Assembly: GCA_900469625.1 (NCBI GenBank)
Contig: UBXV01000007.1
Span: 310,001 to 374,000, forward strand
DNA: 64,000 nucleotides
Direction: 5' to 3'
Source of the DNA: Hyphomicrobiales bacterium
GTDB taxonomy: Bacteria; Pseudomonadota; Alphaproteobacteria; Rhizobiales; Rhizobiaceae
The position numbers and the translations under genes are program-made. Under the pieces are notes generated by a model. It had not been told where the DNA came from and did no database searches. It saw only the letters and a program-made list of their open reading frames with translations. This document shows, piece by piece, positions 55,588-64,000 of this stretch. How positions within the stretch are numbered: position 1 is the stretch's first letter; each line of letters starts with the position of its first letter.

Positions 55588-56991
55588 GTGTTTGAAAGTT
55601 TCGATGCGACGATACTTGCCCGCATCCAGTTCGCCTTCACCGTCTCGTTCCACATCATCTTCCCGGCCTTCTCGATCGGGCTTGCAAGCTACCTTGCAGT
55701 GCTCGAAGCGCTGTGGCTGTGGAAGAAGGACGAGGTCTATCTCGAACTCTTCAATTTCTGGAAGACGATCTTTGCCGTCGCCTTCGGCATGGGCGTCGTC
55801 TCCGGCATCGTCATGTCCTATCAGTTCGGCACGAACTGGAGCGTCTTTTCCGACAAGGCCGGGCCGATCATCGGGCCGCTGATGGGCTACGAGGTGCTCA
55901 CCGCCTTCTTCCTCGAGGCGGGCTTCCTCGGCGTCATGCTCTTCGGCCTCAACCGCGTCGGCCCGAAGCTGCATTTTCTGGCAACCGTGATGGTCGCGAT
56001 CGGCACGCTGATCTCGGCCACCTGGATCCTGTCGGCGAATTCCTGGATGCAGACGCCGCAAGGCTTTGAAATCAACGATGTCGGGCAGTTCGTGCCGGTC
56101 GACTGGTGGGCGATCGTCTTCAACCCTTCGTTCCCCTATCGCCTGGTGCATATGGTGCTCGCCGCCTATCTGACGACGGCCTTCGTCGTCGGTGCCTGCG
56201 GCGCCTGGCATCTCATCCGCCGGACGGCACCCCGCCGCGCGCGAAAGATGTTCTCCATGGCAATGTGGATGGCGGCGATCGTCGCGCCGATCCAGATCTT
56301 TGCCGGCGACATGCATGGTCTCAACACGCTGGAGCATCAGCCGGCCAAGGTAATGGCGATGGAAGGCCACTACCAGAGCCATCCTGACGGCGCGCCGCTC
56401 ATCCTCTTCGGCATTCCGAACTCTGCCGAAAAGCGCGTCGACTACGCCATCGAGATCCCGAAACTGTCGAGCCTGATCCTCAAGCATGACCTCAACGCGC
56501 CGCTTGCCGGCCTCGACACCATTGCCGAAGAGCTGCATCCACCCGTCGGCATCGTCTTCTGGTCGTTCCGCATCATGGTCGGCCTCGGCTTCGCCATGCT
56601 CGGCATCGGGCTTTGTAGCCTGTGGTGTCGGTATCGCGGTACGCTCGACAGCAATGCCTGGCTGCATCGCGCAGCCGTCGTGATGGGACCGGCCGGCTTC
56701 GTTGCCGTGCTCGCCGGCTGGGTCACCACCGAGGTCGGCCGCCAGCCCTACACGGTCTACGGCCACCTGCTGACGAGAGATTCGGTCGCACCGATTGCGG
56801 CACCCGCCGTCGGCGCGTCGCTGCTTGCCTTCATCATCGTCTACTTCTTCGTTTTCGGCGCGGGCACCTTCTACATCCTGCGGCTGATGGCGCGACTGCC
56901 GCGCGATCCGACGCCCGATCTCGACGAAGGTCCGATCCGCACCGCCGGTGCCGCCATCGCCAACCCCCATGGAGGTCATCATGGACATTGA
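55588..56991 (+). CDS. cydA: Cytochrome bd-type cyanide-insensitive quinol oxidase subunit I
   Basis: 467 residues (GTG start). Short form lacking the long Q-loop of E. coli CydA, as in CioA. Nine or so membrane helices. Heme ligand region FTVSFHIIFPAFSIG, LMGYEVLTAFFLEAGFLGVMLFG, WILSANSWMQTPQGFE, and the CioA-like GWVTTEVGRQPYTVYG. It oxidises quinol and reduces oxygen to water without pumping protons. The C-terminus is His-rich (HGGHHGH). Overlaps cydB by 11 nt. Confidence 0.93.
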   Translation: MFESFDATILARIQFAFTVSFHIIFPAFSIGLASYLAVLEALWLWKKDEVYLELFNFWKTIFAVAFGMGVVSGIVMSYQFGTNWSVFSDKAGPIIGPLMGYEVLTAFFLEAGFLGVMLFGLNRVGPKLHFLATVMVAIGTLISATWILSANSWMQTPQGFEINDVGQFVPVDWWAIVFNPSFPYRLVHMVLAAYLTTAFVVGACGAWHLIRRTAPRRARKMFSMAMWMAAIVAPIQIFAGDMHGLNTLEHQPAKVMAMEGHYQSHPDGAPLILFGIPNSAEKRVDYAIEIPKLSSLILKHDLNAPLAGLDTIAEELHPPVGIVFWSFRIMVGLGFAMLGIGLCSLWCRYRGTLDSNAWLHRAAVVMGPAGFVAVLAGWVTTEVGRQPYTVYGHLLTRDSVAPIAAPAVGASLLAFIIVYFFVFGAGTFYILRLMARLPRDPTPDLDEGPIRTAGAAIANPHGGHHGH

Positions 56992-57985
56992 TCTGCCGCT
57001 GATCTGGGCCGGCATCATCGCGTTTGCGGTGCTCGCCTATGTCATCCTCGACGGGTTCGACCTGGGTGTCGGCATCCTCTTCCCGTTCTTTCGTGAAAAA
57101 CACGATCGCGACGTGATGATGAACTCGGTCGCCCCGGTGTGGGACGGCAACGAGACCTGGCTGGTGCTCGGCGGCGGCGGCCTGATGGCGGTGTTCCCGC
57201 TCGCCTATGCCACCATCCTGCCGGCACTCTATGCGCCCATCATCGCCATGGTCATCGGCCTGATCTTTCGGGGCGTCGCCTTCGAATACCGCTGGCGGAC
57301 CAAGCGGGCCGAGTTTCTCTGGAACTGGGCCTTTGCCGGGGGGTCTATGCTCGCCGCCTTCGCGCAGGGCATCACGCTCGGGGCCCTGGTCCAGGGCATC
57401 CCCGTCGAGAACCGTGCCTATACCGGCGGCTGGTGGGACTGGCTGACGCCGTTCTCGATCATGGCTGGCATCGCGGTCGTCGTCGGCTATGCGCTGCTCG
57501 GCGCCACCTGGCTCGTCATGAAGACCCATGGCGACCTCGCCGATCGAGCCCGCAGCCTCGCGCTCAAATGCGCGTTCGGCACGGTCGCCGCCATGGGCGT
57601 CGTCAGCCTGTGGACCCCGTTTCTCGAGCCGCAATATCTTCAGCGCTGGTTCGGCTGGCCGACGGCGATCTTCAGCATCATCGTGCCACTCCTGGTGCTC
57701 GGCTGCCTCTATTTGCTGATAACGGGCATCAGAACCCACCATGACACCAAGCCGTTCCTGGCCGCGCTCGGCCTGTTCGTGCTCGGCTATGCCGGCATCG
57801 GCATCAGCTTTTATCCCTTTATCGTGCCGCCATCGCTGACGATCTGGGATGCGGCAGCACCCGATGCCAGCCTGTCGTTCCTGCTGGCCGGCGCTCTGGT
57901 TCTGGTGCCGATCATCCTTGCCTATACCGGCTATGCCTATTGGGTTTTCCGCGGCAAGATCGACCCCGAGGAGGGCTACCATTGA
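56981..57985 (+). CDS. cydB: Cytochrome bd-type quinol oxidase subunit II
   Basis: 334 residues, about eight membrane helices. Family blocks: AYVILDGFDLGVGILFPFF, APVWDGNETWLVLGGGGLMAVFPLAYA, RGVAFEYRW and the late FYPFIVPPSLTIWDAAAPDASLSF. Non-heme partner of subunit I. ATG at 56981 with GGAGGTCATC upstream. The next small gene starts within its stop codon. Confidence 0.95.
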   Translation: MDIDLPLIWAGIIAFAVLAYVILDGFDLGVGILFPFFREKHDRDVMMNSVAPVWDGNETWLVLGGGGLMAVFPLAYATILPALYAPIIAMVIGLIFRGVAFEYRWRTKRAEFLWNWAFAGGSMLAAFAQGITLGALVQGIPVENRAYTGGWWDWLTPFSIMAGIAVVVGYALLGATWLVMKTHGDLADRARSLALKCAFGTVAAMGVVSLWTPFLEPQYLQRWFGWPTAIFSIIVPLLVLGCLYLLITGIRTHHDTKPFLAALGLFVLGYAGIGISFYPFIVPPSLTIWDAAAPDASLSFLLAGALVLVPIILAYTGYAYWVFRGKIDPEEGYH

Positions 57986-58098
57986 AGAGCGAAGCGGGAA
58001 CAGGGCGAAAGCTTCTGTGGTTTGTCGGGCTATGGTGCGCCGGCGTGGCAGCCGTCACCGTTGTCGGGCTGGCGATCAAGCTGATGATCGGCACCTGA
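57982..58098 (+). CDS. Small third subunit of the bd-type oxidase (DUF2474-like)
   Basis: 38 codons starting with TTG that overlaps the cydB stop (ATTGA). Polar start MKSEAGTGRK then one membrane helix LLWFVGLWCAGVAAVTVV and a short tail IKLMIGT. Position, length and the W-x-G-L-W pattern match DUF2474 proteins that follow cioAB genes; they are analogous to CydX, which stabilises the oxidase. Too short for the usual gene threshold. AGGAGG (57968-57973) is a good ribosome-binding site. Confidence 0.8.
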   Translation: MKSEAGTGRKLLWFVGLWCAGVAAVTVVGLAIKLMIGT

Positions 58099-58137
58099 TT
58101 GTAAGGTTTGGATGACAGGACAAAAAGCCTCGCTCAA

Positions 58138-58233
58138 GCTTGGCGGGTTAGCGTCTTCAACACGTCAGCAGGCGATCGCCGCGGACGGAGACAGGACCGC
58201 ACCCTCCTCCCCCGCCAAGCGATCGCCTGCTGA
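58138..58233. repeat. Interlocking inverted repeats between the oxidase genes and chorismate mutase gene
   Basis: Pair A: GCTTGGCGGG (58138-58147) with CCCGCCAAGC (58211-58220), 10 bp. Pair B: TCAGCAGGCGATCGC (58165-58179) with its exact complement (58219-58233), 15 bp. The right arms overlap by two bases and the pairs cross, so the RNA could form either of two structures or a pseudoknot. No family recognised. Confidence 0.75.
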
Positions 58234-58395
58234 GGTGACCACCCGCACCGCACCGGTGGTATTTGGGGTCGCCGTCCGCCATGCGACCCTGTTGCCTCTT
58301 CTCAGACCGCCCCCCGTTTGTTAGCAGTGCGCCGCAATAGGACTGCGCGACCATGTCGGCGCGCACGGCCTGCCTGCCACAACCGGACGAGACAG

Positions 58396-58713
58396 ATGCG
58401 AAAGACCCCCGCCGAATGCACTGACATGGCCGATGTGCGCGCCGAGATCGACCGGCTCGACCAGGCGCTCATGGCGCTTTTCGCAGAGCGCTGGGGCTAT
58501 ATCGACCGGGCGGCGGAGATCAAGCGGCCGTTGAAGTTGAAGGCCGATATTCCGGCGCGGGTCATGGAAGTGCGGGAAAACGCCCGCAAGAATGCCGAAA
58601 GCCGAAACCTCGATCCCGATTTCTACGAAGAGATCTGGGCGCGGCTGATCAACCACGCCATCGCCCATGAGCAGAAGATCCTGGGCGAGACGGGCGGCGA
58701 TCAAACGCCCTGA
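58396..58713 (+). CDS. Chorismate mutase, type II (AroQ)
   Basis: 105 residues, all helical. Conserved Arg and Asp in DVRAEIDRLDQALMALFAERWGY, Lys in AAEIKRP, and VMEVRENARKNAESRNLDP...FYEEIWARLINHAIAHEQ. Converts chorismate to prephenate for Phe/Tyr synthesis; the isochorismate pyruvate-lyase (PchB) relatives look alike but no siderophore genes are nearby. ATG at 58396 gives a family-length protein. Convergent with galE, only 9 nt between their stops. Confidence 0.88.
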   Translation: MRKTPAECTDMADVRAEIDRLDQALMALFAERWGYIDRAAEIKRPLKLKADIPARVMEVRENARKNAESRNLDPDFYEEIWARLINHAIAHEQKILGETGGDQTP

Positions 58714-58722
58714 CCGGCAGGC

Positions 58723-59745
58723 TCAGACGAGCCGGATCTGCGGGCGCGCCAGATCGTAGCTGTTCTTGCGCGCCAGATGCTGTTCCCAGGCAAAGGCGGT
58801 CTCGACGATCTCTTCGAGGCTCTGATGGGTTGGCATCCAGCCCAGCTCACGACGGGCAAGCGTCGGATCGGCGACGATGCGCGCGACATCGCCCGGTCGC
58901 CGCCCACCGTGCTCGACAGCGATGTCTCGGCCCGAGATACGCCTGACGGTGTCGATCACCTGCAAGACGGAAAAACCCTCGCCATAGCCGCAATTGCACA
59001 CCAGCGGGTCGCCCCCGGCCCTGAGATAGGCAAGCGCGCGCATATGGGCCTCTATAAGATCAGCCACATGGATGTAGTCGCGCACGCCGGTGCCATCCGG
59101 GGTCGCATAGTCGGTGCCGTAGATATCGATCTTCGACCTCTTGCCGAGTGCGGCCTCGCAGGCGACCTTGATCAGATGCGTCGCGCCGACCGTCGACTGG
59201 CCCGCACGCCCCCTGGGGTCGGCGCCCGCAACATTGAAATAGCGCAGCGCCACATAGCGCAGTGCATGGGCCGCCGCCGCATCGCGCAACATCAGCTCGG
59301 CCATCAGCTTCGACAGGCCATAGGGGCTCTCGGGCTGGGGAGACGCGGTCTCGCGCACCGGATCTGCGCCATGCTGGCTACCGTAGACGGCCGCCGTCGA
59401 CGAAAAGACGAAATGGCCGATGCCGGCCTTGACGCCTGCCTCGACCAGCGCGCACGTGTTGGCGGTATTGTTATGGTAGTAGGCGAGCGGATGGGCAACG
59501 GATTCGGGCACGATCGCTGATCCGGCAAAATGCACGATCGCATCGATCGCGTTTTCTTCGAATATGCGCGCAAGCAGGGTCTGATCGCCGACATCGCCCC
59601 GATAGAACCGCGCCTCGGGCGCCACCGCCCAGCGAAAACCGGTGGACAGCCGATCGAGCACGACCACATCCTCATGCGCGTCGAGCAACGCCCACGTCAT
59701 GTGGCTGCCGATATAACCGGCGCCGCCCGTTACCAACACGGCCAT
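58723..59745 (-). CDS. galE: UDP-glucose 4-epimerase (GalE family)
   Basis: 340 residues. NAD-binding motif TGGAGYIGSH (6-15), catalytic Ser/Thr in FVFSSTAAVYG, Tyr142-x3-Lys146 (PYGLSKLM), LRYFNVAGADP and RDYIHVADLIEAHM. Interconverts UDP-glucose and UDP-galactose, used for surface polysaccharides. It looks distinct from the exopolysaccharide ExoB of Sinorhizobium as I recall its start, so it may be a second epimerase. Start at 59745. Confidence 0.9.
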   Translation of the reverse strand: MAVLVTGGAGYIGSHMTWALLDAHEDVVVLDRLSTGFRWAVAPEARFYRGDVGDQTLLARIFEENAIDAIVHFAGSAIVPESVAHPLAYYHNNTANTCALVEAGVKAGIGHFVFSSTAAVYGSQHGADPVRETASPQPESPYGLSKLMAELMLRDAAAAHALRYVALRYFNVAGADPRGRAGQSTVGATHLIKVACEAALGKRSKIDIYGTDYATPDGTGVRDYIHVADLIEAHMRALAYLRAGGDPLVCNCGYGEGFSVLQVIDTVRRISGRDIAVEHGGRRPGDVARIVADPTLARRELGWMPTHQSLEEIVETAFAWEQHLARKNSYDLARPQIRLV

Positions 59746-59928
59746 TTGCTGTTTCCCGTTCCCTGCAATATCAGCGACAGCAAACCGCATCGATGCTTTC
59801 CAAACCGGTAAAGCCGACGGCTCCGCACGGCAGCGGGACCACAATTCCTTGGTGTAGAGTTAAGAAATGGTCACGCCGGATGATCGGCGCCGCCGATGGC
59901 GCGCGCCGGACACCCGGATTGCGGCCGG

Positions 59929-61095
59929 TCAGCGGCCGAGGATGTAGCCCTGCAGGCGGCTTGCCGCTTCGGCGACCTGCGCCGGATCGCGCAGGAAGCA
60001 GGCGCGCATGAACAGCGAACCGCCATCGCCGAAGGCGGTTCCCGGCGCCAGGCCGACGCCGGTCTTGTCGACGATATCGATGGCCGCGGCCCGCGAATCC
60101 GTGACGCCGTCGATCTTGAGGAAGGTGTAGATCGCGCCTTCGGGCTTCAGCGTCTCGACCCGGTTGGTGGCAATCAGCGCGTCGCACAGAAGGTCCCGGC
60201 TCTGCGCCGCCTTGGCGAGGTTGGCATCCACGATCGCATCGCCTTCGTCGAGCGCCACGACGGCGCCGCGCTGCATGAACTGCGCCACACCTGAGGTTGC
60301 ATATTGCACCAGGTTTTCGAGCACCTGGCCGATTGCCGGCGGCGCGACGATCCAGCCGACGCGCCAGCCGGTCATCGACCAGTTCTTGGAGAAGGAGTTG
60401 ACGAAGATGACGCGTTCGTCGGTGTCCATCACATCGAGGAAGGACGGCGCCCGGCCGCCAGCATAATGATAGAGTGCATAGATCTCGTCGGCGACGATCC
60501 ACAGGCCGTGCTTGCGTGCGAGCCCGAGAATGGCGCTGAGATCGTCACGGCTTGCCGTCCAGCCGGTCGGGTTCGACGGGGTGTTGATGAACAGGGCCTT
60601 CGTCTTCGGGCCAATCGCGGCCTCCAGCCGATCGAGGTCGAGCTGCCACGTGCCGTGTTCGAAGCGCAACGGCACCGAGACCGGCCGAACGCCCGACAGT
60701 TCGGCGGCAGCGGCAAAGTTGGGCCAGGCCGGCGTCAGAAGCACCATCTCGTCGCCCGGCGAGGTGATCGCCTCGATCGCCAGCTTGATCGCCTGCATGC
60801 CCGAGCCGGTGACGTAGAAGTGCTCCGGCGACAGGTCTTTCTGGAACCGGCGCTGATAGTAACGTGTCAGCGCCTCGCGCAAAGGCGGGATGCCGCGCTG
60901 CCAGGTATAGAAGGTCTCGCCGGCAAGAAGCGCTTCGCTTGCGGCCTGTGAGATGAAGGTCGGCGTTGCAAGATCGCCCTCACCCACCCAGAGCGGGATG
61001 AGACCATCGCGCCCGCGGGCATAGTTCACGACCTCGACGATGCCGCTTTCCGGCGCCGAACGTGCACGGGGACTGATGGTGGACATGAAGGTCAT
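59929..61095 (-). CDS. Class I/II aminotransferase
   Basis: 388 residues, fold-type I PLP enzyme. PLP Lys237 in NSFSKNWSMTGWRVGW, Asn in FINTPSNPTGWT, Asp-x2-Tyr in VADEIYALYHY. Resembles aspartate-type or aromatic aminotransferases; the amino acid used cannot be told. ATG at 61095 follows AGGAG at 7-nt spacing; ATG at 61086 is an alternative. Not obviously in an operon with galE. Confidence 0.88.
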   Translation of the reverse strand: MTFMSTISPRARSAPESGIVEVVNYARGRDGLIPLWVGEGDLATPTFISQAASEALLAGETFYTWQRGIPPLREALTRYYQRRFQKDLSPEHFYVTGSGMQAIKLAIEAITSPGDEMVLLTPAWPNFAAAAELSGVRPVSVPLRFEHGTWQLDLDRLEAAIGPKTKALFINTPSNPTGWTASRDDLSAILGLARKHGLWIVADEIYALYHYAGGRAPSFLDVMDTDERVIFVNSFSKNWSMTGWRVGWIVAPPAIGQVLENLVQYATSGVAQFMQRGAVVALDEGDAIVDANLAKAAQSRDLLCDALIATNRVETLKPEGAIYTFLKIDGVTDSRAAAIDIVDKTGVGLAPGTAFGDGGSLFMRACFLRDPAQVAEAASRLQGYILGR

Positions 61096-61340
61096 CGACG
61101 GGCTCCTGGATCCCGGTCGTGTCGGGTCGCATCGACCCGAGGCACCGGCGATCGTTGTCATGAGGTGGAGCGGCATGTCGTGGGCAGGCCACAAAGGCCT
61201 GGCTTGCAGCCGCTCCCGATTGCCCGTCGCTTCTAGCCGCTTTCGCAGCGGCGATCACACGACTTTATCTGACCGGTTTATTGATTTCTGTGATGTTTCC
61301 GCGGGCCCCGGCGCGTGCCGGAACCCGCAGAAAGGATACA

Positions 61341-61769
61341 TCAGGCGCGCTGCTTCAAGAGGTCGCGAATTTCCGAAAGCAGGCGAACGTCTTCCGGCGG
61401 CGGCGCGGCCGGTTCGGATTCCTTCTGCTTTTCGACAGACGCGCGAATGCGGTTCACGCCCTTGATCATCAGGAAGATGATCCAGGCGAGGATCAGGAAG
61501 TTGATGAGGACGGTGATGAAGTTGCCATAGGCAAAAACCGCACCCTGTTCACGGGCAGCCGCCAGGGACGTCGCTGTCACATTGGCTGAAAGCGGCAGGA
61601 AGTAGTTGGAGAAGTCGAAGCCGCCGCCGGTCAACGCACCGACGATGGGCATCACCAGGTCTTCGACGACCGAGGTGACGATCTTGCTGAAAGCGGCGCC
61701 GATGATAACACCCACCGCGAGATCCATGACGTTCCCGCGGGCAATAAACTCTTTGAACTCATTCAGCAT
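61341..61769 (-). CDS. mscL: Large-conductance mechanosensitive channel
   Basis: 142 residues, standard MscL length. First helix with [20 protein letters not shown] and the pore-lining [24 protein letters not shown], periplasmic loop, second helix [25 protein letters not shown] and a charged C-terminal helix ([14 protein letters not shown]-like). Opens when membrane tension rises and protects from osmotic downshock. Stands alone. Confidence 0.96.
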   Translation of the reverse strand: MLNEFKEFIARGNVMDLAVGVIIGAAFSKIVTSVVEDLVMPIVGALTGGGFDFSNYFLPLSANVTATSLAAAREQGAVFAYGNFITVLINFLILAWIIFLMIKGVNRIRASVEKQKESEPAAPPPEDVRLLSEIRDLLKQRA

Positions 61770-62038
61770 GCGTCTCTCCGTATATCCCCGTTGAAAGCGA
61801 CCGCCGGCGCTGTCCCGCGCTGCAACCGTTTACGAAATCTAAACCAAAGCGCTGAGCGAGGAAACCTTTCTTTGCCTTTGATCAAATCGCACGCAAGCAA
61901 GTTGCCCGATTGCGATCCCGCTTCCAGGCGCCGGCGCCGCGCGCGCATTGTGCAATGGCGCCTTGGACTTAAGACTGATGCCAGGGCAATTCTCAACCTC
62001 GCGCAGTTGGCCTATGCTTGGCCCCGGAGGAATGAGGC

Positions 62039-64000
62039 ATGCTCTCGGGTTCGGTCATCTTCGCCTCGGCCTTTGCCTATCTGCTGCTGCTTTTCGCGGT
62101 CGCAAGCTACGGCGACCGGCGGGCCAGGAGGAAATCGACTGCCGTCAAAGGCAGGCCGCTGGTCTATGCGCTCAGCCTTGCGATCTACTGCACATCCTGG
62201 ACCTATTTCGGCGGCATCGGCCTTGCGGCCGAACGCGGCCTCGAATTCACCGGCATCTATATCGGCCCGATCCTGATGTTCACACTCGGCATGCCGCTGA
62301 TCCGCAAGATCATCCGGCTCGCCAAGACCGAGAAGCTGACATCCGTGGCCGACTTCATCGCCGCCCGACACGGCAAGAACCCGGCGGTGGCGGCCATCGT
62401 CGCGCTGATTTCGCTGGTCGGCGCCGTGCCCTATATCGCGCTGCAGCTGAAGGCGATCTCCAGTTCGGTCGCCGCCATGATCAACACCAGCGACTACGGC
62501 ATCGGTGCCGGGCAGAGCTTCATCGACCTGCCGCTTCTCGTGACGCTGTTTCTCGCCTGTTTCGCCATCGTCTTCGGCACCCGGCATACGGATGCGACCG
62601 AGCACCAGGACGGCCTGATCCTGGCGATCGCGATGGAATCGGTGGTCAAGCTGGTGGCTCTCGTCACCGCTGGCCTCTACATCGTCTTCGTGATCTTCGA
62701 TGGACCGATGCATCTGTGGACGCTCGCCCAACAGAGCCCGGCGGTCGAACAGGCGCTCCACTACGAAACGCCGATCGCGCGCTGGATCCTGCTGATCGTC
62801 ACGTCGGCCTTTGCGATCATCATGCTGCCGCGACAGTTCCACGTCACCGTCGTCGAGAACCGGACGGAAGGCGAGCTGCGCACCGCCGGCATCCTGTTTC
62901 CGCTCTATCTCGTCGCCATCAACCTCTTCGTGTTGCCGATCGCCATTGCCGGCATCCTGACCTTTTCGGGGTCCGGTGACGCCGACCTCTATCTGTTGAC
63001 GCTGCCGCTCGCCAACGGCCTGCCGCTCCTGACGCTGATCACCTTCATCGGCGGGTTCTCGGCGGCCACCGCCATGGTCATCGTCGCCTCCGTGGCGCTG
63101 TCCATCATGATCTCCAACGATATCGTCATGCCGGTGTTCCTGCGCCGCAACCTTGGCCAGCGCGGCGGCATGCAGGAAAACCTCGCCGGCACGCTTCTCA
63201 ACATCCGCCGCACGGCAATCTTCGTCGTGCTGCTGCTCGGCTACGCCTATTACCGCTCGGCCGACATCAGCGCCGGCCTCGCCTCGCTCGGCCTTCTCTC
63301 CTTCGTCGCCATCTCGCAGATGGCGCCTTCGCTGCTGGGCGGGCTGGTCTGGCGGCAGGCCAATGCGCGCGGCGCGATCTGCGGCATGGTATCGGGCTTT
63401 TTCGTCTGGGCCTATCTGCTGTTCCTGCCAAGTCTCGGTGGGCCTGACAATTCGCATGTCGCAACGACGGTTCTAAGCTTCCTCCTCCCCTTCACCGACG
63501 CCTTTTCCGGCGCCAATGCCGATCCGCTGGTCAACGCCACCGCGCTCAGCCTGCTCGTCAACCTGACCATGTATGTGCTGGCCTCGCTGACCCGTGCGCC
63601 GAAGCCGCTGGAACGGTTCCAGGCGGGGGTGTTCATCACCCGGCGCTCGCGCACCGAACGGGCGTTTCGCGGCCGCAAGACCAAGGTCACCGTTCGCGAC
63701 CTCAAGGCCACGATCGCGCGCTACATGGGTGACGAGCGCATGCAGCGCTCATTTCACACTTATGAGCGCCAGTCCGGGCGCTGGCTCGACGACAATGCGC
63801 CGGCCGACATGGCGCTGGTGCATTTTTCCGAACAGCTGCTGGGCAGCGCCATCGGCTCGTCCTCGGCCCGCCTCGTCTTTTCGCTGGTGCTGCAACGGGT
63901 CGACGACACCTCGTCGGATACGGCCTGGCTGCTCGATCAGGCGAGCGAAGCGCTGCAATACAATCAGGACATGCTGCAGACAGCACTTTCGCAGATGGAC
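62039..64000 (+). CDS. Sodium/solute symporter-domain sensor histidine kinase, truncated at window edge
   Basis: First 654 codons, no stop before the window ends. The N-terminal part is a Na+/solute symporter (SSF, PutP-like) domain with 13 or so helices (about 1-540): YALSLAIYCTSWTYFGGIGLAA, FLACFAIVFGTRHTDATEHQDG, ITFIGGFSAATAMVIVASVALSIMISND. Then a cytoplasmic part (from about 545) with DLKATIARYMGDERMQRSFHTYERQ leading to PAS and kinase domains expected beyond the window. Such fused transporter-kinases (CbrA/ErcS'-like) control carbon or alcohol use. ATG at 62039 follows GGAGG at 8 nt spacing. Ligand unknown. Confidence 0.88.
   Translation, partial: MLSGSVIFASAFAYLLLLFAVASYGDRRARRKSTAVKGRPLVYALSLAIYCTSWTYFGGIGLAAERGLEFTGIYIGPILMFTLGMPLIRKIIRLAKTEKLTSVADFIAARHGKNPAVAAIVALISLVGAVPYIALQLKAISSSVAAMINTSDYGIGAGQSFIDLPLLVTLFLACFAIVFGTRHTDATEHQDGLILAIAMESVVKLVALVTAGLYIVFVIFDGPMHLWTLAQQSPAVEQALHYETPIARWILLIVTSAFAIIMLPRQFHVTVVENRTEGELRTAGILFPLYLVAINLFVLPIAIAGILTFSGSGDADLYLLTLPLANGLPLLTLITFIGGFSAATAMVIVASVALSIMISNDIVMPVFLRRNLGQRGGMQENLAGTLLNIRRTAIFVVLLLGYAYYRSADISAGLASLGLLSFVAISQMAPSLLGGLVWRQANARGAICGMVSGFFVWAYLLFLPSLGGPDNSHVATTVLSFLLPFTDAFSGANADPLVNATALSLLVNLTMYVLASLTRAPKPLERFQAGVFITRRSRTERAFRGRKTKVTVRDLKATIARYMGDERMQRSFHTYERQSGRWLDDNAPADMALVHFSEQLLGSAIGSSSARLVFSLVLQRVDDTSSDTAWLLDQASEALQYNQDMLQTALSQMD

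Noticed and set aside
1-64000. CRISPR arrays, phage genes, transposases, rRNA
   Set aside because: No regularly spaced repeats, integrase or transposase motifs, or rRNA-like sequence were seen anywhere in the window.

Overview
The window is a stretch of alphaproteobacterial chromosome, high in G+C, with gene order typical of Rhizobiaceae and closest to Sinorhizobium/Ensifer. Three landmarks support this: the icpA-STAS-cheY1-cheA start of a chemotaxis operon, the rhaRSTPQUK/rhaDI rhamnose locus, and the rkpU/rkpAGHIJ-kpsF capsule (rkp-1) locus. These assignments rest on remembered gene order and protein motifs; no database search was run. No phage, transposase or CRISPR array was seen.

Layout. 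1-3150 (minus): soluble globin-type MCP icpA, STAS protein, cheY1 and truncated cheA. 3842-14839: rhamnose regulon. The minus arm is rhaR, rhaS, rhaT, rhaP, rhaQ, rhaU, rhaK; the plus arm is rhaD-rhaI. They diverge from one control region holding a near-perfect inverted pair of 20-bp sites. Together they cover uptake, anomer conversion, phosphorylation, isomerisation and aldol cleavage. 15165-24512: housekeeping genes (YbaK deacylase, DUF930, tRNA-Phe, yacG-maf-infA-phosphatase-UPF0262-hisD-DUF2948-murA, tRNA-Thr, cold-shock gene), tiny membrane proteins and two perfect TTAA-N7-TTAA (CtrA-type) boxes. 24638-26804: a possible small RNA and the NAD-salvage genes pncB and pncA.

26988-42453: capsule locus. 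rkpU encodes an outer-membrane export lipoprotein. Divergent from it, rkpA encodes a 2504-residue type I FAS/PKS, followed by an alpha-oxoamine synthase (rkpG), a 3-ketosphinganine-reductase-like SDR (rkpH), an LtaS-type transferase (rkpI) and a KpsS-like protein (rkpJ). Convergent kpsF encodes an arabinose-5-phosphate isomerase for Kdo supply. The set looks like a pathway for an unusual amino-lipid plus capsule assembly, and is the most interesting system in the window.

42598-47014: Rrf2 regulator, small ORFs and a fused secDF. 47185-55262: an arginine-type catabolic island (decarboxylase, transaminase and TetR on minus; polar amino acid ABC transporter and M20 amidohydrolase on plus). 55588-58098: cyanide-insensitive bd-type oxidase cydAB with an unlisted 38-residue DUF2474-like third subunit. 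58396-64000: chorismate mutase, galE, aminotransferase, mscL and a truncated SSF-transporter/sensor kinase.

Many neighbouring genes overlap by ATGA or TGATG junctions, indicating translationally coupled operons.
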